Shown here: in pieces, positions 37,671 through 46,873 of the stretch
How positions within the stretch are numbered: position 1 is the stretch's first letter
Layout of the letters: every line of letters begins with the position of its first letter
DNA from: Hymenobacter jeollabukensis
GTDB lineage: Bacteria; Bacteroidota; Bacteroidia; Cytophagales; Hymenobacteraceae
NCBI RefSeq assembly: GCF_005771675.1
Contig: NZ_VAJM01000003.1
Location: 1 to 64,000, forward strand
Direction of reading: 5' to 3'
DNA: 64,000 nucleotides
Position numbers and translations under genes: made by a program
The notes under the pieces: model-generated
Seen by the model: the letters and a program-made list of their open reading frames with translations, nothing else
Told to the model about the DNA's origin: nothing
Databases searched by the model: none

Positions 37671-39008
37671 ATGCCCAAGGACTTTCTCACCCACATCAAG
37701 GCCAAATTCGGCGACGGGCACTACGCCGGCGACGAGTACGGCGGCGCGGCCGGCCACGACGGCCGCGGCCTGCCCACCGGCTCGCCCAGCAACTTCATGT
37801 TTGCCACCGGCATCGAGTGCTCGTACCCCACCATCGACCACGGCCGCACCCGCCGCGACCAGCTGGCCGAAAGCTACCACTACGAGCGGTACAAGGAAGA
37901 CCTGGGCCTGGTGCGGGAGCTGGGCCTGAAAGTGCTGCGCTACAACCTGCCGTACTATAAAATCCATAAGGCACCGGGCCAGTATGACTGGGAGTTTGCC
38001 GACCTGGCCATGGCCGAAATCCAGCGCCTGGGCATCACGCCCATCCTGGACCTGATGCACTTCGGCGTGCCCGACTGGGTAGGCAACTTCCAGAACCCCG
38101 AGCTGCCGGTGCATTTCGCCGAGTACTGCGGCGCGGTGGCCCGGCGCTACCCCTGGGTGCGCTTTTACACGCCCGTCAACGAAATCTACGTGACGGCCCG
38201 CGCCTCCGCCAAGGACGGCATCTGGAACGAGCAGCTCAAGGACGACCGCGCCTTCATCACCGCCATGAAGCACATCACGGCCGCCAGCATCATGGGCAAC
38301 CAGCAGATTGCCAAGTACCGGCCCGACTGCGTCATCGTGCAGAGCGAATCGGCCGAGTACATCCACGAGATGCGCGCCGTGCAGAGCTCCGAAATCCGGC
38401 TCACCAACAAGCTCCGCTTCCTCTCGCTCGATTTGCTCTACGCCCACACCATCGACGCGGAAGTGCTGCTCTACTGCCTCGACAACGGCCTGACCCGGGA
38501 CGAGCTGAAGTGGTTTATGGCCGGCGAGCCGCCCGGCTACCAGATCATGGGCAACGACTACTACGGCCGCAATGAGCGCATCATCAAGCCCGACGGCAAC
38601 TGGTGCGCGGCCGAGGACGTGCTGGGCTGGTACACCATGACCAAGCAGTACTACGAGCGGTACCGCAAGCCCGTATTCCACACCGAAACCAACTCCTTCA
38701 ACGCCAAGGATGCCGAATGCTGGCTCTGGAAGCAGTGGGTGAACGTGACGCGCATGCGCCAGGACGGCGTGCCCGTCGTGGGCTTCACCTGGTACTCCCT
38801 GCTCGACCAGCTCGACTGGGACATCAGCCTGGCCGAAAAGCGCCTGGCCGTGAACCCCTGCGGCCTCTACGACCTCGACCGGAAAATCCGCCCCGTCGGG
38901 GAGAGCTACAAGATGATGATCCGCGAGTTTGGGCAGATTACCATGGTGCCCCACGGCGAACTGTTCGAAATTTCGCCCCGGCCGGCCTCGCTGAAGGTCG
39001 ATATCTGA
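37671..39008 (+). CDS. Family 1 glycoside hydrolase-like protein
   Basis: 445 aa TIM-barrel protein related to GH1 beta-glucosidases. The acid/base segment is YTPVNEIYV (Glu in NE, ~residue 174) and a likely nucleophile is the Glu in FHTETNSF (~residue 340), but both differ from the classical TFNEP and TENG motifs. LRYNLPYYKIHKAPGQYDWEFAD and FTWYSLLDQLDWD are typical of the fold. ATG 37671 was chosen; the frame is open back to 37539 but that part is low in homology-like content. No signal peptide. Placed after the GMC pair, it may act on the same glycosides; this is inferred. Confidence 0.82.
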   Translation: MPKDFLTHIKAKFGDGHYAGDEYGGAAGHDGRGLPTGSPSNFMFATGIECSYPTIDHGRTRRDQLAESYHYERYKEDLGLVRELGLKVLRYNLPYYKIHKAPGQYDWEFADLAMAEIQRLGITPILDLMHFGVPDWVGNFQNPELPVHFAEYCGAVARRYPWVRFYTPVNEIYVTARASAKDGIWNEQLKDDRAFITAMKHITAASIMGNQQIAKYRPDCVIVQSESAEYIHEMRAVQSSEIRLTNKLRFLSLDLLYAHTIDAEVLLYCLDNGLTRDELKWFMAGEPPGYQIMGNDYYGRNERIIKPDGNWCAAEDVLGWYTMTKQYYERYRKPVFHTETNSFNAKDAECWLWKQWVNVTRMRQDGVPVVGFTWYSLLDQLDWDISLAEKRLAVNPCGLYDLDRKIRPVGESYKMMIREFGQITMVPHGELFEISPRPASLKVDI

Positions 39009-39034
39009 GCCCGGCGCCGGGGGCTTGAAGCACG

Positions 39035-39070
39035 AAAAAAGCCTGCCTCCTAGCGGAAGCAGGCTTTTTA
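39035..39070. terminator. Bidirectional terminator
   Basis: Stem AAAAAAGCCTGC / GCAGGCTTTTT between the convergent GH1-like gene and the T9SS protein gene. Confidence 0.88.
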
Positions 39071-39093
39071 GCTTAGTCGGAAATCCGACGCGC

Positions 39094-41985
39094 TTACTTG
39101 GTCAGCGAGAGTTGACGGATCGTGTACTCATCGCCCGATTTCACTTTCAGCGTGTACATGCCGGCGGCAAGGTGCGAGAGGTTCAGCTTGTTCTCGAAGT
39201 TGTCGCGCAGCTGGCCTTTGGTGTACACCGTCTGGCCCAGCGTGTTGATGATCTGCACTTCCAGGCCGTTTTGGGCCTTGGCGTTCTGCACGCTCAGCGT
39301 CACTTCGCCGTTGGTGCTCGGGTTGGGGTACAGGCTGATAGCGCGGTTCAGCGCGGCCGAGGTACCCGTTACGCGGTCAGCCAGGGCCTCGATAACGAAG
39401 ATGCCCAGGTTGCTGGCAGCAGCGTCGGTGAGGGTACCACCGGCGGCAGCCACGGTGAAGAACGTGCCCGGCTGCGTGGGAGACTGGGGCAGCGTAGCCA
39501 TCGGGAAGTAGCGGGTAGCGGCGTCCACGGGCGGCGTTTGTACCATACCCACGTGGAAGGTGGTACCGGCCGCCAGGCTGATCGGCGTGGCAAACGTGAA
39601 CGTCTTGCGCGTGCCAATGTCGGCCGTCGTTACCACGTAGTTCGGCGTGCGGCCGAGCAGGGCACCGGTCGAGCTATAGGCGACACCGTACACCGTATTG
39701 CCGACGGTGGGGTTGACGCCGCCCGAGGCAACGCCACCCAGACCAGCCGTTACAGCCGTCAGCGTGCGGGCTTCGGCCGTGGTGAAGCGGGCCACAAATG
39801 CAGCGGTCGACGTAATGCCGAAGCCTACGCTGAGTTGCGGATCAAACGCCGTGTTGTTGGCGTAGCTCAGTACGTTGGTGGTAACAACCTGGGCGAAGGT
39901 CAGCGTGTTGTTGCTGGCTACATCGTCGGCCAGCAGCGATACGGTGATGGTGTTGTTGCCAGCCGTGGCGGGCGTGTAGGCTGTGAACGTAACCGTTGCT
40001 GCGGTGCCCGGGGCAATCGTACCGGTCAGCTGGGCATTGGTGAAGGTGGTGACACCTGCCACAGTCAGCGAAACCGGCACCGAGCTGATGGGGCTGCCGC
40101 CGGCGTTACGAATAACGGCCTGCACCGTTACCGGCGAGCCAGCCGGGGTTTTGCCCAGCGTGTAGATGGCCTGTACGGCGGCATCGTTGTCGGGCAGCGA
40201 GGTAGCGCAGATGGTGAAAGCGCCCTGCGTATCGGTAGAGCCGAAGCCAGCTACGAATACGTAGTAGGTCGTGTTGGGCGTGAGGCCGTAGGCCACCAGC
40301 GGTTCCGATACGGTGTTGTTGGCCCGGCCCGAAGCGCAGGCAATTTCCGTGAACGGGCCAGTAGCAGCACCACCAGGGCTCGAGAACAGGCGCAGGTAGC
40401 CAGCCGGAGCGCCGGTTACTTGGATGCGCACGGCCGTGCTGCCAGCGCCGCTGGCGGCCGTCGTAAACTTGTACCACACATCTTTCGGGCTCACCGCGAT
40501 GCCGCAGGCCGTGTTGGGGTTGGTGCCGTTCACGTAACCGTTCACGGTCGTGGTCGTGGCGCCGGTGTTGGTGCCGTTAACCGGGGTGCAGGTAGCGCCG
40601 ATGGTCAGGGCAATGGCGCCGGTCGGGTTGTCGTTGGCCGGGCCCGTCGAAGTGGCCGGGTTCGTTACGCAGATGGTAAAGGCGCCGTTGGTGGGCTGGG
40701 GCAGGCTGCTGTCTTCGAACGCGTAGTAGCGCACGTAGTAGGTGCTGCCCGAGGTCAGGCCGGTCAGGGTCAGGGTTTCACCGTTGCCGATAGCATCGAT
40801 GCAGCCCAGGCTCGTCAGGGTGCCGCAGGCGCCGCTGAAGCCTTCCAGTACCCCGTCGAAGCCACCGGCAACGGTAACTACGTGGGAAGTACCCGTGGCC
40901 ACAAAGCGGTACCATACGTCAAGCGCGGTAGAGGACGTGGCCTGCGAGCAGGTGCTGGGCGCCTGGCTCTGGGTGGCGCCGCTTACCGTGCCGTTGGTGG
41001 TGGTGCAGGTAGCAGCCGCCGTCAGCAGCACCGCGCCCGCGCAGTTGTCGTTGGCCGGGGCGTTGGCCAGCGTGGTGAAGCCAATGGTGGTCTGCTGCGA
41101 GGTAGTGCTGCCCGCGCAGTTCGAGGCAATCGTCACCGTGTAAGCGGTGCCCGGCGTCAGGCCCGACAGGGAAATGGGCGAAGCCGTAGGAGCCGGCGTA
41201 ACGGTGGTAGCCGTGCCGCCCTGGGGCGTGTAGGTAACCGTGTAGTTGGTAGCGCCCGTGGCCGGCGTAAAGGCTACGCTGGCCGCGGTGGTGGTGATGC
41301 CCGATACCACCGGAGCAGTCGGACCCGCGCAGTTCGGAGCCGTCAGGCCCGTCAGCTGAATGTTGGGGCGGGGCGTAGCCAGGGTGCCGGCCGTGGTGGG
41401 CGCGGCGTTATCCGTCGCCCAGATCTGAAAGCGGTTAACGCCCAGCTCGGTCATGCGGAAACGCTTGCTCGTTGCGTCTTCGTTGCCGGCGCCCGTGGCG
41501 TTGGTTTCCACGATTACCTCCAGGTTGCTGGTGCCGTTGTACGCGAAAGGCGTGGTCAGCGGCACGTTCACCCAGGAGTTGGCCGTAAACGACGAAGCCG
41601 GGATGGTCGCGTCGTATACCAGCGTAGCGCCAGCTTCCTCCGCGGCTACCGTGGTGGCGGCGGCGAACGAGCTGGCGGTGGTGGTTTTGATGTAAATTTT
41701 CGTCGGGGCGTTACCGGGCGTGCTTACGCTGGCGGTGTAGAACCCGATCTGCGTGATGTTGCCGCTGGAGCCGATTTCGCCCGCCGTGTAAATCATGGCG
41801 CTGCGCTCGTAGCCGTAGTAGGTGCCGAACGGGTAGCGGCTCACGAAGGAGTTGGGGTTGCCGGCAGGCACTACCACCTGAGCCATTGCAGCCGGCGCCA
41901 GGCCGGCACTAATGGCCAGTGCTGCCAAGGCACCCTGCAGCTTGCGCCGCAATGAAGCGGAGCGAGAGTAGAGTTTTGTACTCAT
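39094..41985 (-). CDS. T9SS type A sorting domain protein with FN3 and tandem DVWYxF domains
   Basis: 963 aa. Signal peptide ends AAMAQV (~residue 36). N-terminal jelly-roll-like domain (~40-215: TIPASSFTANSWVNVPL), one FN3 domain (~220-310: APVVSGITTTAASVAFTP, ...GLTPGTAYTVTI), then two tandem copies of a PPC-like domain, each opening with PANDN and carrying DVWYKF/DVWYRF and GAFTIC (~315-445 and ~450-595). A CARDB-like region (~600-700) and a further beta domain precede the sorting domain (LYPNPSTNG, GMYTLKV). Likely a cell-surface or secreted multidomain protein. Third-position G/C bias looks milder than in its neighbours by eye. ATG 41985 gives the signal peptide. Confidence 0.85.
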   Translation of the reverse strand: MSTKLYSRSASLRRKLQGALAALAISAGLAPAAMAQVVVPAGNPNSFVSRYPFGTYYGYERSAMIYTAGEIGSSGNITQIGFYTASVSTPGNAPTKIYIKTTTASSFAAATTVAAEEAGATLVYDATIPASSFTANSWVNVPLTTPFAYNGTSNLEVIVETNATGAGNEDATSKRFRMTELGVNRFQIWATDNAAPTTAGTLATPRPNIQLTGLTAPNCAGPTAPVVSGITTTAASVAFTPATGATNYTVTYTPQGGTATTVTPAPTASPISLSGLTPGTAYTVTIASNCAGSTTSQQTTIGFTTLANAPANDNCAGAVLLTAAATCTTTNGTVSGATQSQAPSTCSQATSSTALDVWYRFVATGTSHVVTVAGGFDGVLEGFSGACGTLTSLGCIDAIGNGETLTLTGLTSGSTYYVRYYAFEDSSLPQPTNGAFTICVTNPATSTGPANDNPTGAIALTIGATCTPVNGTNTGATTTTVNGYVNGTNPNTACGIAVSPKDVWYKFTTAASGAGSTAVRIQVTGAPAGYLRLFSSPGGAATGPFTEIACASGRANNTVSEPLVAYGLTPNTTYYVFVAGFGSTDTQGAFTICATSLPDNDAAVQAIYTLGKTPAGSPVTVQAVIRNAGGSPISSVPVSLTVAGVTTFTNAQLTGTIAPGTAATVTFTAYTPATAGNNTITVSLLADDVASNNTLTFAQVVTTNVLSYANNTAFDPQLSVGFGITSTAAFVARFTTAEARTLTAVTAGLGGVASGGVNPTVGNTVYGVAYSSTGALLGRTPNYVVTTADIGTRKTFTFATPISLAAGTTFHVGMVQTPPVDAATRYFPMATLPQSPTQPGTFFTVAAAGGTLTDAAASNLGIFVIEALADRVTGTSAALNRAISLYPNPSTNGEVTLSVQNAKAQNGLEVQIINTLGQTVYTKGQLRDNFENKLNLSHLAAGMYTLKVKSGDEYTIRQLSLTK

Positions 41986-42171
41986 GTAAAAAGAAAAAAA
42001 GTGAAAGGGAAAACGAATCAAGGTTAATCAAATGCCAATGTAAGGGTTTTATCAAGCTTGATGTTAATATAGTCCTCCTATGTTGTTCATTATCTGTTAT
42101 TAATTGACAGGTTAGTTTAGGTGCCGACAACCGGAGTGGCCTGACTAACAAAGGTTAGGAAGGGCCGGCAG

Positions 42172-42210
42172 AAAACCAAGAACCCGGCCTGAAGCCGGGT
42201 TCTTGGTTTT
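42172..42210. terminator. Terminator of katA
   Basis: Perfect stem AAAACCAAGAACCCGGC / GCCGGGTTCTTGGTTTT with a 5-nt loop. It lies about 45 bp downstream of the katA stop on the minus strand, upstream of the T9SS gene transcribed the same way. Confidence 0.85.
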
Positions 42211-42253
42211 CGGAAGGAAAGATGCGCCTACGATAAAAGGCTTACTAAGTTCC

Positions 42254-43759
42254 TTATATGGCTGCCGCCGGGGCGTGGTGGGTCGGCACGGCTACATCCA
42301 ACCCCAGGCCCCGGGCCACGGCCATTCCCAGGCCGATATCGGCGCGGAACCAGTGGCAGAGCTGGCGCTGCAGGATTTCCTCGCGCTTCGGCCCGCTCAC
42401 CCCGCTCATGGCTCCCACGATGTTGTCGATGGTGCTGCGCTGGGCCTCGGGCGTCATCAGGCGGAACAAGGCGCCGGGCTGGGAGTAATGGTCGTTTTCG
42501 CCCGGGGCGTTGCGGTCGTAGCGGGCGGCCAAGCCGTGCAGGGCCTCGGCCGGCTCGCCCACGGCCGGGTCTTCCCGCGGCCCGTCGAAGGAGTTCGGGA
42601 AGTAGTTTGGGCCGCTGCCGCCGTTGTCGCCCAGGGCCATCTGCCCGTCGCGCTGGTAGTTGCTGAAGCCGAAGGGGCAGCGGTTCACGGGCAGGTGCTC
42701 GTAGTTGGTGCCCAGGCGGTAGCGTTGCGCGTCGGGGTAGCCCAGCAGGCGGCCCTGCAGCATCTTGTCGGGCGAGTAACCAATGCCGTCGACCACATGG
42801 GCCGGGGCGAAGGCGGCCTGCTCCACGTGGGCGTGGTAGTTCACGGGGTTTTCGTTCAGCTCCAGCACGCCCAGCTCCCGCAACGGATAGTCGGCGTGGG
42901 GCCACACCTTCGTGAGGTCGAAGGGGTTGAGGTGGTAGGTGGCCGCGTCGGCCTCGGGCATAATCTGCACTTTCAGCGTCCAGCGCGGGAAATTGCCCTG
43001 CTCAATGGCCTCAAACAGGTCGCGCTGGGCGAAATCCGGGTCCAAACCCTTCATTTCGGTAGCTTCTTCGGCCGTGAAGTTCCGAATGCCCTGCTCCGTG
43101 ATGAAGTGGAATTTGACGTAGAACCGCTCGTTGGCGGCGTTGATAAATGAGAAGGTATGCGAGCCGAACCCGTGCATGTGGCGGTAGCCGTAGGGCGTGC
43201 CGCGGTCCGACATCAGGATCAGCACCTGGTGCAGCGACTCGGGGTTCAGGCTCCAGAAGTCCCACATGGCCGTGGCCGACTTGCAGTTGGTCTGCGGGTC
43301 GCGCTTCTGGGTGTGGATGAAGTCGGGGAACTTCACCGGGTCCTTCACGAAGAACACCGGCGTGTTGTTGCCCACCAAATCCCAGTTCCCGTCTTCGGTG
43401 TAGAACTTCACCGCGAAGCCGCGCGGGTCGCGCTCTGTATCGGCCGAGCCTTTCTCGCCGCCCACGGTGCTGAAGCGCAGAAACACGCGCGTCTGCTTGC
43501 CAACGGCCGAAAACACCTTGGCGCGGGTAAACGCGGTCAGATCCTGCGTGATGGTGAAGGTGCCGTAGGCGCCCGAACCCTTGGCGTGCACCACGCGCTC
43601 CGGAATCCGCTCCCGGTTGAAGTGCGCCAGCTTTTCGTGCAGCAGGTAGTCCTGCAGCAGCACCGGCCCGCGCGGCCCGGCAGTTTGCGAGTTTTGGTTG
43701 TCCCAGATGGGGCGGCCAGCGGCAGTAGTCAGGCGGTTCGGGTTCTGATTTTCGGACAT
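42254..43759 (-). CDS. katA: Heme catalase (clade 3, small subunit)
   Basis: 501 aa monofunctional catalase, 2 H2O2 to O2 and water. Catalytic residues are visible: His in [13 protein letters not shown] (~residue 58), Asn in [10 protein letters not shown] (~residue 131), heme-ligand Tyr in [11 protein letters not shown] (~residue 342). ~500 aa with no C-terminal flavodoxin-like domain fits the small-subunit clade. It is transcribed divergently from oxyR, across a 102-bp spacer with an OxyR-like palindrome, so it is probably peroxide-induced. Confidence 0.97.
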   Translation of the reverse strand: MSENQNPNRLTTAAGRPIWDNQNSQTAGPRGPVLLQDYLLHEKLAHFNRERIPERVVHAKGSGAYGTFTITQDLTAFTRAKVFSAVGKQTRVFLRFSTVGGEKGSADTERDPRGFAVKFYTEDGNWDLVGNNTPVFFVKDPVKFPDFIHTQKRDPQTNCKSATAMWDFWSLNPESLHQVLILMSDRGTPYGYRHMHGFGSHTFSFINAANERFYVKFHFITEQGIRNFTAEEATEMKGLDPDFAQRDLFEAIEQGNFPRWTLKVQIMPEADAATYHLNPFDLTKVWPHADYPLRELGVLELNENPVNYHAHVEQAAFAPAHVVDGIGYSPDKMLQGRLLGYPDAQRYRLGTNYEHLPVNRCPFGFSNYQRDGQMALGDNGGSGPNYFPNSFDGPREDPAVGEPAEALHGLAARYDRNAPGENDHYSQPGALFRLMTPEAQRSTIDNIVGAMSGVSGPKREEILQRQLCHWFRADIGLGMAVARGLGLDVAVPTHHAPAAAI

Positions 43760-43813
43760 CGTAAGCAGCGGTTATTTCTGTGGTTGAGGTGCCGCAAAGT
43801 TGTTTATTAAAGG

Positions 43814-43855
43814 ATTATCAAGAAAATTGATAGTTTTGATTCAGGTATTGATAAT
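43814..43855. promoter_or_regulatory. Candidate OxyR/LysR operator between katA and oxyR
   Basis: TATCAA (43816-43821), five bases, TTGATA (43827-43832) is a perfect dyad of LysR T-N11-A type. A further half site ATTGATAAT (43847-43855) follows one to two helical turns away, as in the OxyR tetramer footprint. TAGTTTTG (43831-43838), which fits the -7 consensus TAnnTTTG toward oxyR, overlaps the first dyad. It is 7-46 bp before oxyR and 55-96 bp before katA. Confidence 0.55.
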
Positions 43856-43861
43856 GATTAT

Positions 43862-44797
43862 ATGACTCTGCAGCAGCTGGAGTATCTCGTCGCCCTCGAC
43901 ACGCACCGGCAGTTCGTACTGGCGGCGGAGAAGTGCTTTGTCACCCAGCCCACGCTCAGCATGCAGGTGCAGAAGCTGGAAGGCGAACTGGGCGTACTGC
44001 TGTTTCACCGCACCAAAAGCGGCATCGAGCCCACGGCGGTGGGCGCCAAGGTGGTGCAGCATGCCCGCGAGGTGCTGCGCTCGGTGAAGCAGCTGCGCGA
44101 AACGGTGCAGCTGGAAAAAGGCGAGCTGGTGGGCGAGCTGCGCCTGGGCATCATCCCCACGCTGGCACCCTACCTGGTGCCGCTGTTTCTGCTGGAGCTG
44201 GTGCAGCAGCACCCGCAGCTGCGCGTGCAGGTGGAAGAGCTGCAAACCGAGCACATCGTGCAGCGCCTCAAAGCCAATCAGCTCGACGTGGGCCTGCTCG
44301 TCACCCCGCTCGACGACCGCGCCCTGCAGGAAATACCGCTGCTGGAAGAGCCGTTCCTCGTCTACGTGGCCGACGACCACCCGCTGCACGCGCAGGCCAC
44401 CATCCGCCCCCAGGACCTGCAGGCCCACGACAACATGTGGCTGCTGCAGCAGGGCCACTGCTTCCGGCAGCAAACGCTCAACATCTGCACGCCCAGCGCC
44501 GCCAACGACGCCCGTCCCTTCACCTACGAAAGCGGCTCCATCGAAACGCTCAAGCAGCTGGTGCGCCAAAACCACGGCTACACGCTGGTGCCCGAGCTGT
44601 CGGTGCTCGGCGAGCTGGACCACAACCCGATGATCAAGCGCTTCGAGGCGCCCGAGCCAGTGCGCGAAATCAGCCTGGTGGTGCACCACAGCTTCGTGCG
44701 GCGCCCCCTGCTCACACTGCTGCGCGACACCATGCTGCGGCGCACGCCCGAGCGGCTGCACGCCCGCGGCGCCGGGCAGAAAATCCGTTGGAAGTAA
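43862..44797 (+). CDS. oxyR: OxyR, LysR-family hydrogen-peroxide sensor
   Basis: 311 aa. N-terminal winged helix-turn-helix (residues 1-~60: LEYLVALDTHRQFVLAAEKC, TQPTLSMQVQKLE) and a substrate-type sensor domain. The redox pair is conserved: C200 in QGHC and C209 in LNIC, nine residues apart as in E. coli OxyR C199/C208. Oxidation to the disulfide activates transcription of peroxide-defence genes. It is divergent from katA, with a candidate operator between them. Confidence 0.93.
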   Translation: MTLQQLEYLVALDTHRQFVLAAEKCFVTQPTLSMQVQKLEGELGVLLFHRTKSGIEPTAVGAKVVQHAREVLRSVKQLRETVQLEKGELVGELRLGIIPTLAPYLVPLFLLELVQQHPQLRVQVEELQTEHIVQRLKANQLDVGLLVTPLDDRALQEIPLLEEPFLVYVADDHPLHAQATIRPQDLQAHDNMWLLQQGHCFRQQTLNICTPSAANDARPFTYESGSIETLKQLVRQNHGYTLVPELSVLGELDHNPMIKRFEAPEPVREISLVVHHSFVRRPLLTLLRDTMLRRTPERLHARGAGQKIRWK

Positions 44798-44812
44798 GGC
44801 TGCGGTGGCGGC

Positions 44813-45730
44813 TCAGTGCCGCTCCAGGTGGCGCCGGTCCCAGTGGGCGAGGTTGGCGGCGGCTTCGTAGGTGCTCTGCAGAAAATCGAGCACCAGCCGG
44901 CGCGGGTCGGCGGCGGTGCGCACGGTTTCGTAGGGCAGCAGAAACTCGCCCAGCTGTTCGCTGAAGCTGGCCGCGTCGGGGCGCACCGGGGCCGTGCCAA
45001 AGCCGGCCGGCGTGGGGTAGGCGTAGCTGTAGAAGGCCGCGTCCTGCCCGTTGCCGCCGGGCCACCAGCCCGCGCTGCTCACCTCGGCCGAGTAGGCTTC
45101 GCGCGTCACCCAGTCGGCCAGGTTGGGCACACCGCCGGGGTGCGGGGGCGCCGGCCGCCCCGAAAAGCGCGTGACGGCCAGATCGAACGAGCCCCAGAAG
45201 AAATGCACCGGGCTGGCCTTGCCGGTGAAGTGCCCGCGAAACTCGCCCAGCAGCTGATCGGCGCGCAGCAGAATCTGCCAGAAGCGCTGCACGGCATCGG
45301 CGTCGTAGCTGTGGTGGTGCCGGTCCTGCGCAAACGGGGTAGCATCCTCCACTTCCACCGGCACCGGCCAGATGGCCGCCGCCACATCTGCCGCGCGCAG
45401 CAGGCTGCGGTATTCGTGGTAGAAATCGGCCACGGAGCGCGGGGCCAGGGCCATGCGGCGCACCTCCCCGTCGCTGGTATAGAGCTGCAGCTCGTGGTGG
45501 TGAAAATCGAACACGACTTCGCAGGCGCCGCCGGCGTAGGGCATCGAGCCGGTGGAGAGGCCCCGGGGCGTCACGTACAGCGGCACCTGCCACCAGTGGT
45601 TGAGCATGGGACTCAGGGCCAGCCGCGTTTTGCCCACTATCTGCGTCCACATGTGCAGCGTTTGGCGGGTGGCGGTCCAGGAATCGGCCGGTAGAGCAGG
45701 CCAGGGCGAAGGGGCGGGGGAAGTGGACAT
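44813..45730 (-). CDS. DUF5996 family protein
   Basis: 305 aa, no signal peptide. The sequence opens with WPALPADSWTATRQTLHMWTQIVGK and contains YVTPRGLSTGSMPY, FDFHHHELQL and HFFWGSFDLAVTRFSG, which match my recall of DUF5996. These short His/Trp-rich stretches could bind a metal or cofactor, but the family function is unknown. It converges with oxyR with only a 15-bp gap, and no terminator is seen between them. Confidence 0.8.
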   Translation of the reverse strand: MSTSPAPSPWPALPADSWTATRQTLHMWTQIVGKTRLALSPMLNHWWQVPLYVTPRGLSTGSMPYAGGACEVVFDFHHHELQLYTSDGEVRRMALAPRSVADFYHEYRSLLRAADVAAAIWPVPVEVEDATPFAQDRHHHSYDADAVQRFWQILLRADQLLGEFRGHFTGKASPVHFFWGSFDLAVTRFSGRPAPPHPGGVPNLADWVTREAYSAEVSSAGWWPGGNGQDAAFYSYAYPTPAGFGTAPVRPDAASFSEQLGEFLLPYETVRTAADPRRLVLDFLQSTYEAAANLAHWDRRHLERH

Positions 45731-46011
45731 CGGCGGGTGGGCAACAGGTGAGGCTAATGATAATCAGAATTATATAATCAGGCTTCCTGCAGACTCGGAT
45801 GACTGAAGCACGAGGCCGAAAAACGGCCTCCCGTCATTCAGCTGGGCATTCGGCAATGAGTTGGGGGATGATTCGTAAGCGACATGCTCAGGATGACAGC
45901 CGACCAACCCATAACCGGCATTCCACCTAGCGGTAATGCTCCCCCGTCGCCATGCCACTCCGTCGCCACTTTCCCGTAAGCAATTCGATGTTGCCGTCTG
46001 TCCCCTCGCTT
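45731..46011. other. Intergenic region between DUF5996 and hydrolase genes
   Basis: About 280 bp. It contains a small hairpin, GAGGCCG / CGGCCTC (45812-45830), and an AT-rich patch near 45755-45780 that may hold the minus-strand promoter of the DUF5996 gene. Two ATGs (45952, 45988) in frame with the hydrolase lie here as alternative starts. Confidence 0.4.
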
Positions 46012-46770
46012 ATGTCCGCTGCCCCCGCGCCCGTCACCCTCGTTTTTCTGCACTACTGGGCCGGTTCCGGCCGCGAGTGGTCGGCCGTCGTCGAGGCGCT
46101 CGAACCCGGCTACCGCTGCCTCACGCCCGACCTCGGCGGCTTCGGCGACGCGCCGGCCCCGGCCGGGGGCTATTCCGTGGAGGCCTATGCCAGCGAGGTA
46201 GAAGCCCTCGTCAGCCGCCAGCAGCTCACCGACTACGTGCTCGTGGGCCACAGCATGGGCGGCAAAATCGCGCTGGACGTGGCCGCCCGGCAGCCGCCCG
46301 GCCTGCGCGGCCTGGCCCTGCTCACGCCCTCGCCGCCCACGCCCGAGCCCATGCGCGAGGAAGAACGGCAGGCCAGCCTGCGCAGCTACGGCGACCCGGC
46401 CGCCGCCGAAGCCACCTTCGAGCACATCACGACCCGCCCGCTGCCCGATGCCCTGCGCCAGCAGGTCATTGCCGACAACCTGCGCACCAGCCAAGCCGCC
46501 TGGGACGCCTGGCTGCTGCAGGGCAGCAAGGAAGACATCTGCGCCCTGATGCCCCGGGTGCAGGTGCCCGTGTTTCTGATTGCCGGCACCGCCGACGCCG
46601 TGCTGCCCCCGCAGGTACACCAGCGCGAGCTGCTGCCCTGTCTGGCCGAAACCACCACCTTCCACCTGATCGAAGGGGCGGGGCACCTGCTGCCGCTCGA
46701 AGCGCCCGGTGAAGTGGCTAGCGCCCTGCGGCAGTTCATGGGCGAGCTGCAAATCAGCGTGCCAGGCTGA
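46012..46770 (+). CDS. Alpha/beta hydrolase
   Basis: 252 aa. The catalytic triad is readable: nucleophile Ser in GHSMGG (~residue 82), Asp in AGTADAVLP (~residue 193), His in GAGHLLPLE (~residue 224). The oxyanion-side loop is LHYWAGSGREW. Close to esterase and MhpC/RsbQ-type hydrolases; substrate unknown. I chose ATG 46012 (MSAAPAPVT), where the domain begins, over ATG 45988 or 45952. The stop is about 100 bp before the YedK gene. Confidence 0.87.
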   Translation: MSAAPAPVTLVFLHYWAGSGREWSAVVEALEPGYRCLTPDLGGFGDAPAPAGGYSVEAYASEVEALVSRQQLTDYVLVGHSMGGKIALDVAARQPPGLRGLALLTPSPPTPEPMREEERQASLRSYGDPAAAEATFEHITTRPLPDALRQQVIADNLRTSQAAWDAWLLQGSKEDICALMPRVQVPVFLIAGTADAVLPPQVHQRELLPCLAETTTFHLIEGAGHLLPLEAPGEVASALRQFMGELQISVPG

Positions 46771-46774
46771 AAAG

Positions 46775-46807
46775 TGTGTGGCTAATGCACTTAGTTGTGT
46801 GGCTAAT
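46775..46807 (+). repeat. Two 12-bp direct repeats upstream of the YedK gene
   Basis: TGTGTGGCTAAT occurs at 46775-46786 and 46796-46807, 21 bp apart (two helical turns), 67-99 bp before the YedK/HMCES start. The spacing is what an activator or repressor site would show. It is directly downstream of the hydrolase stop. Confidence 0.6.
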
Positions 46808-46873
46808 TGTTTTAGTTTTATGCCGACAGCGCCCAGCCCGGCGCGTTCCTTCCTACTTCCAACCCTTGCAGCT

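Noticed and set aside
45838-46752. 304-residue minus-strand frame opposite the alpha/beta hydrolase
   Set aside because: Antisense shadow of a hydrolase with a full catalytic triad.
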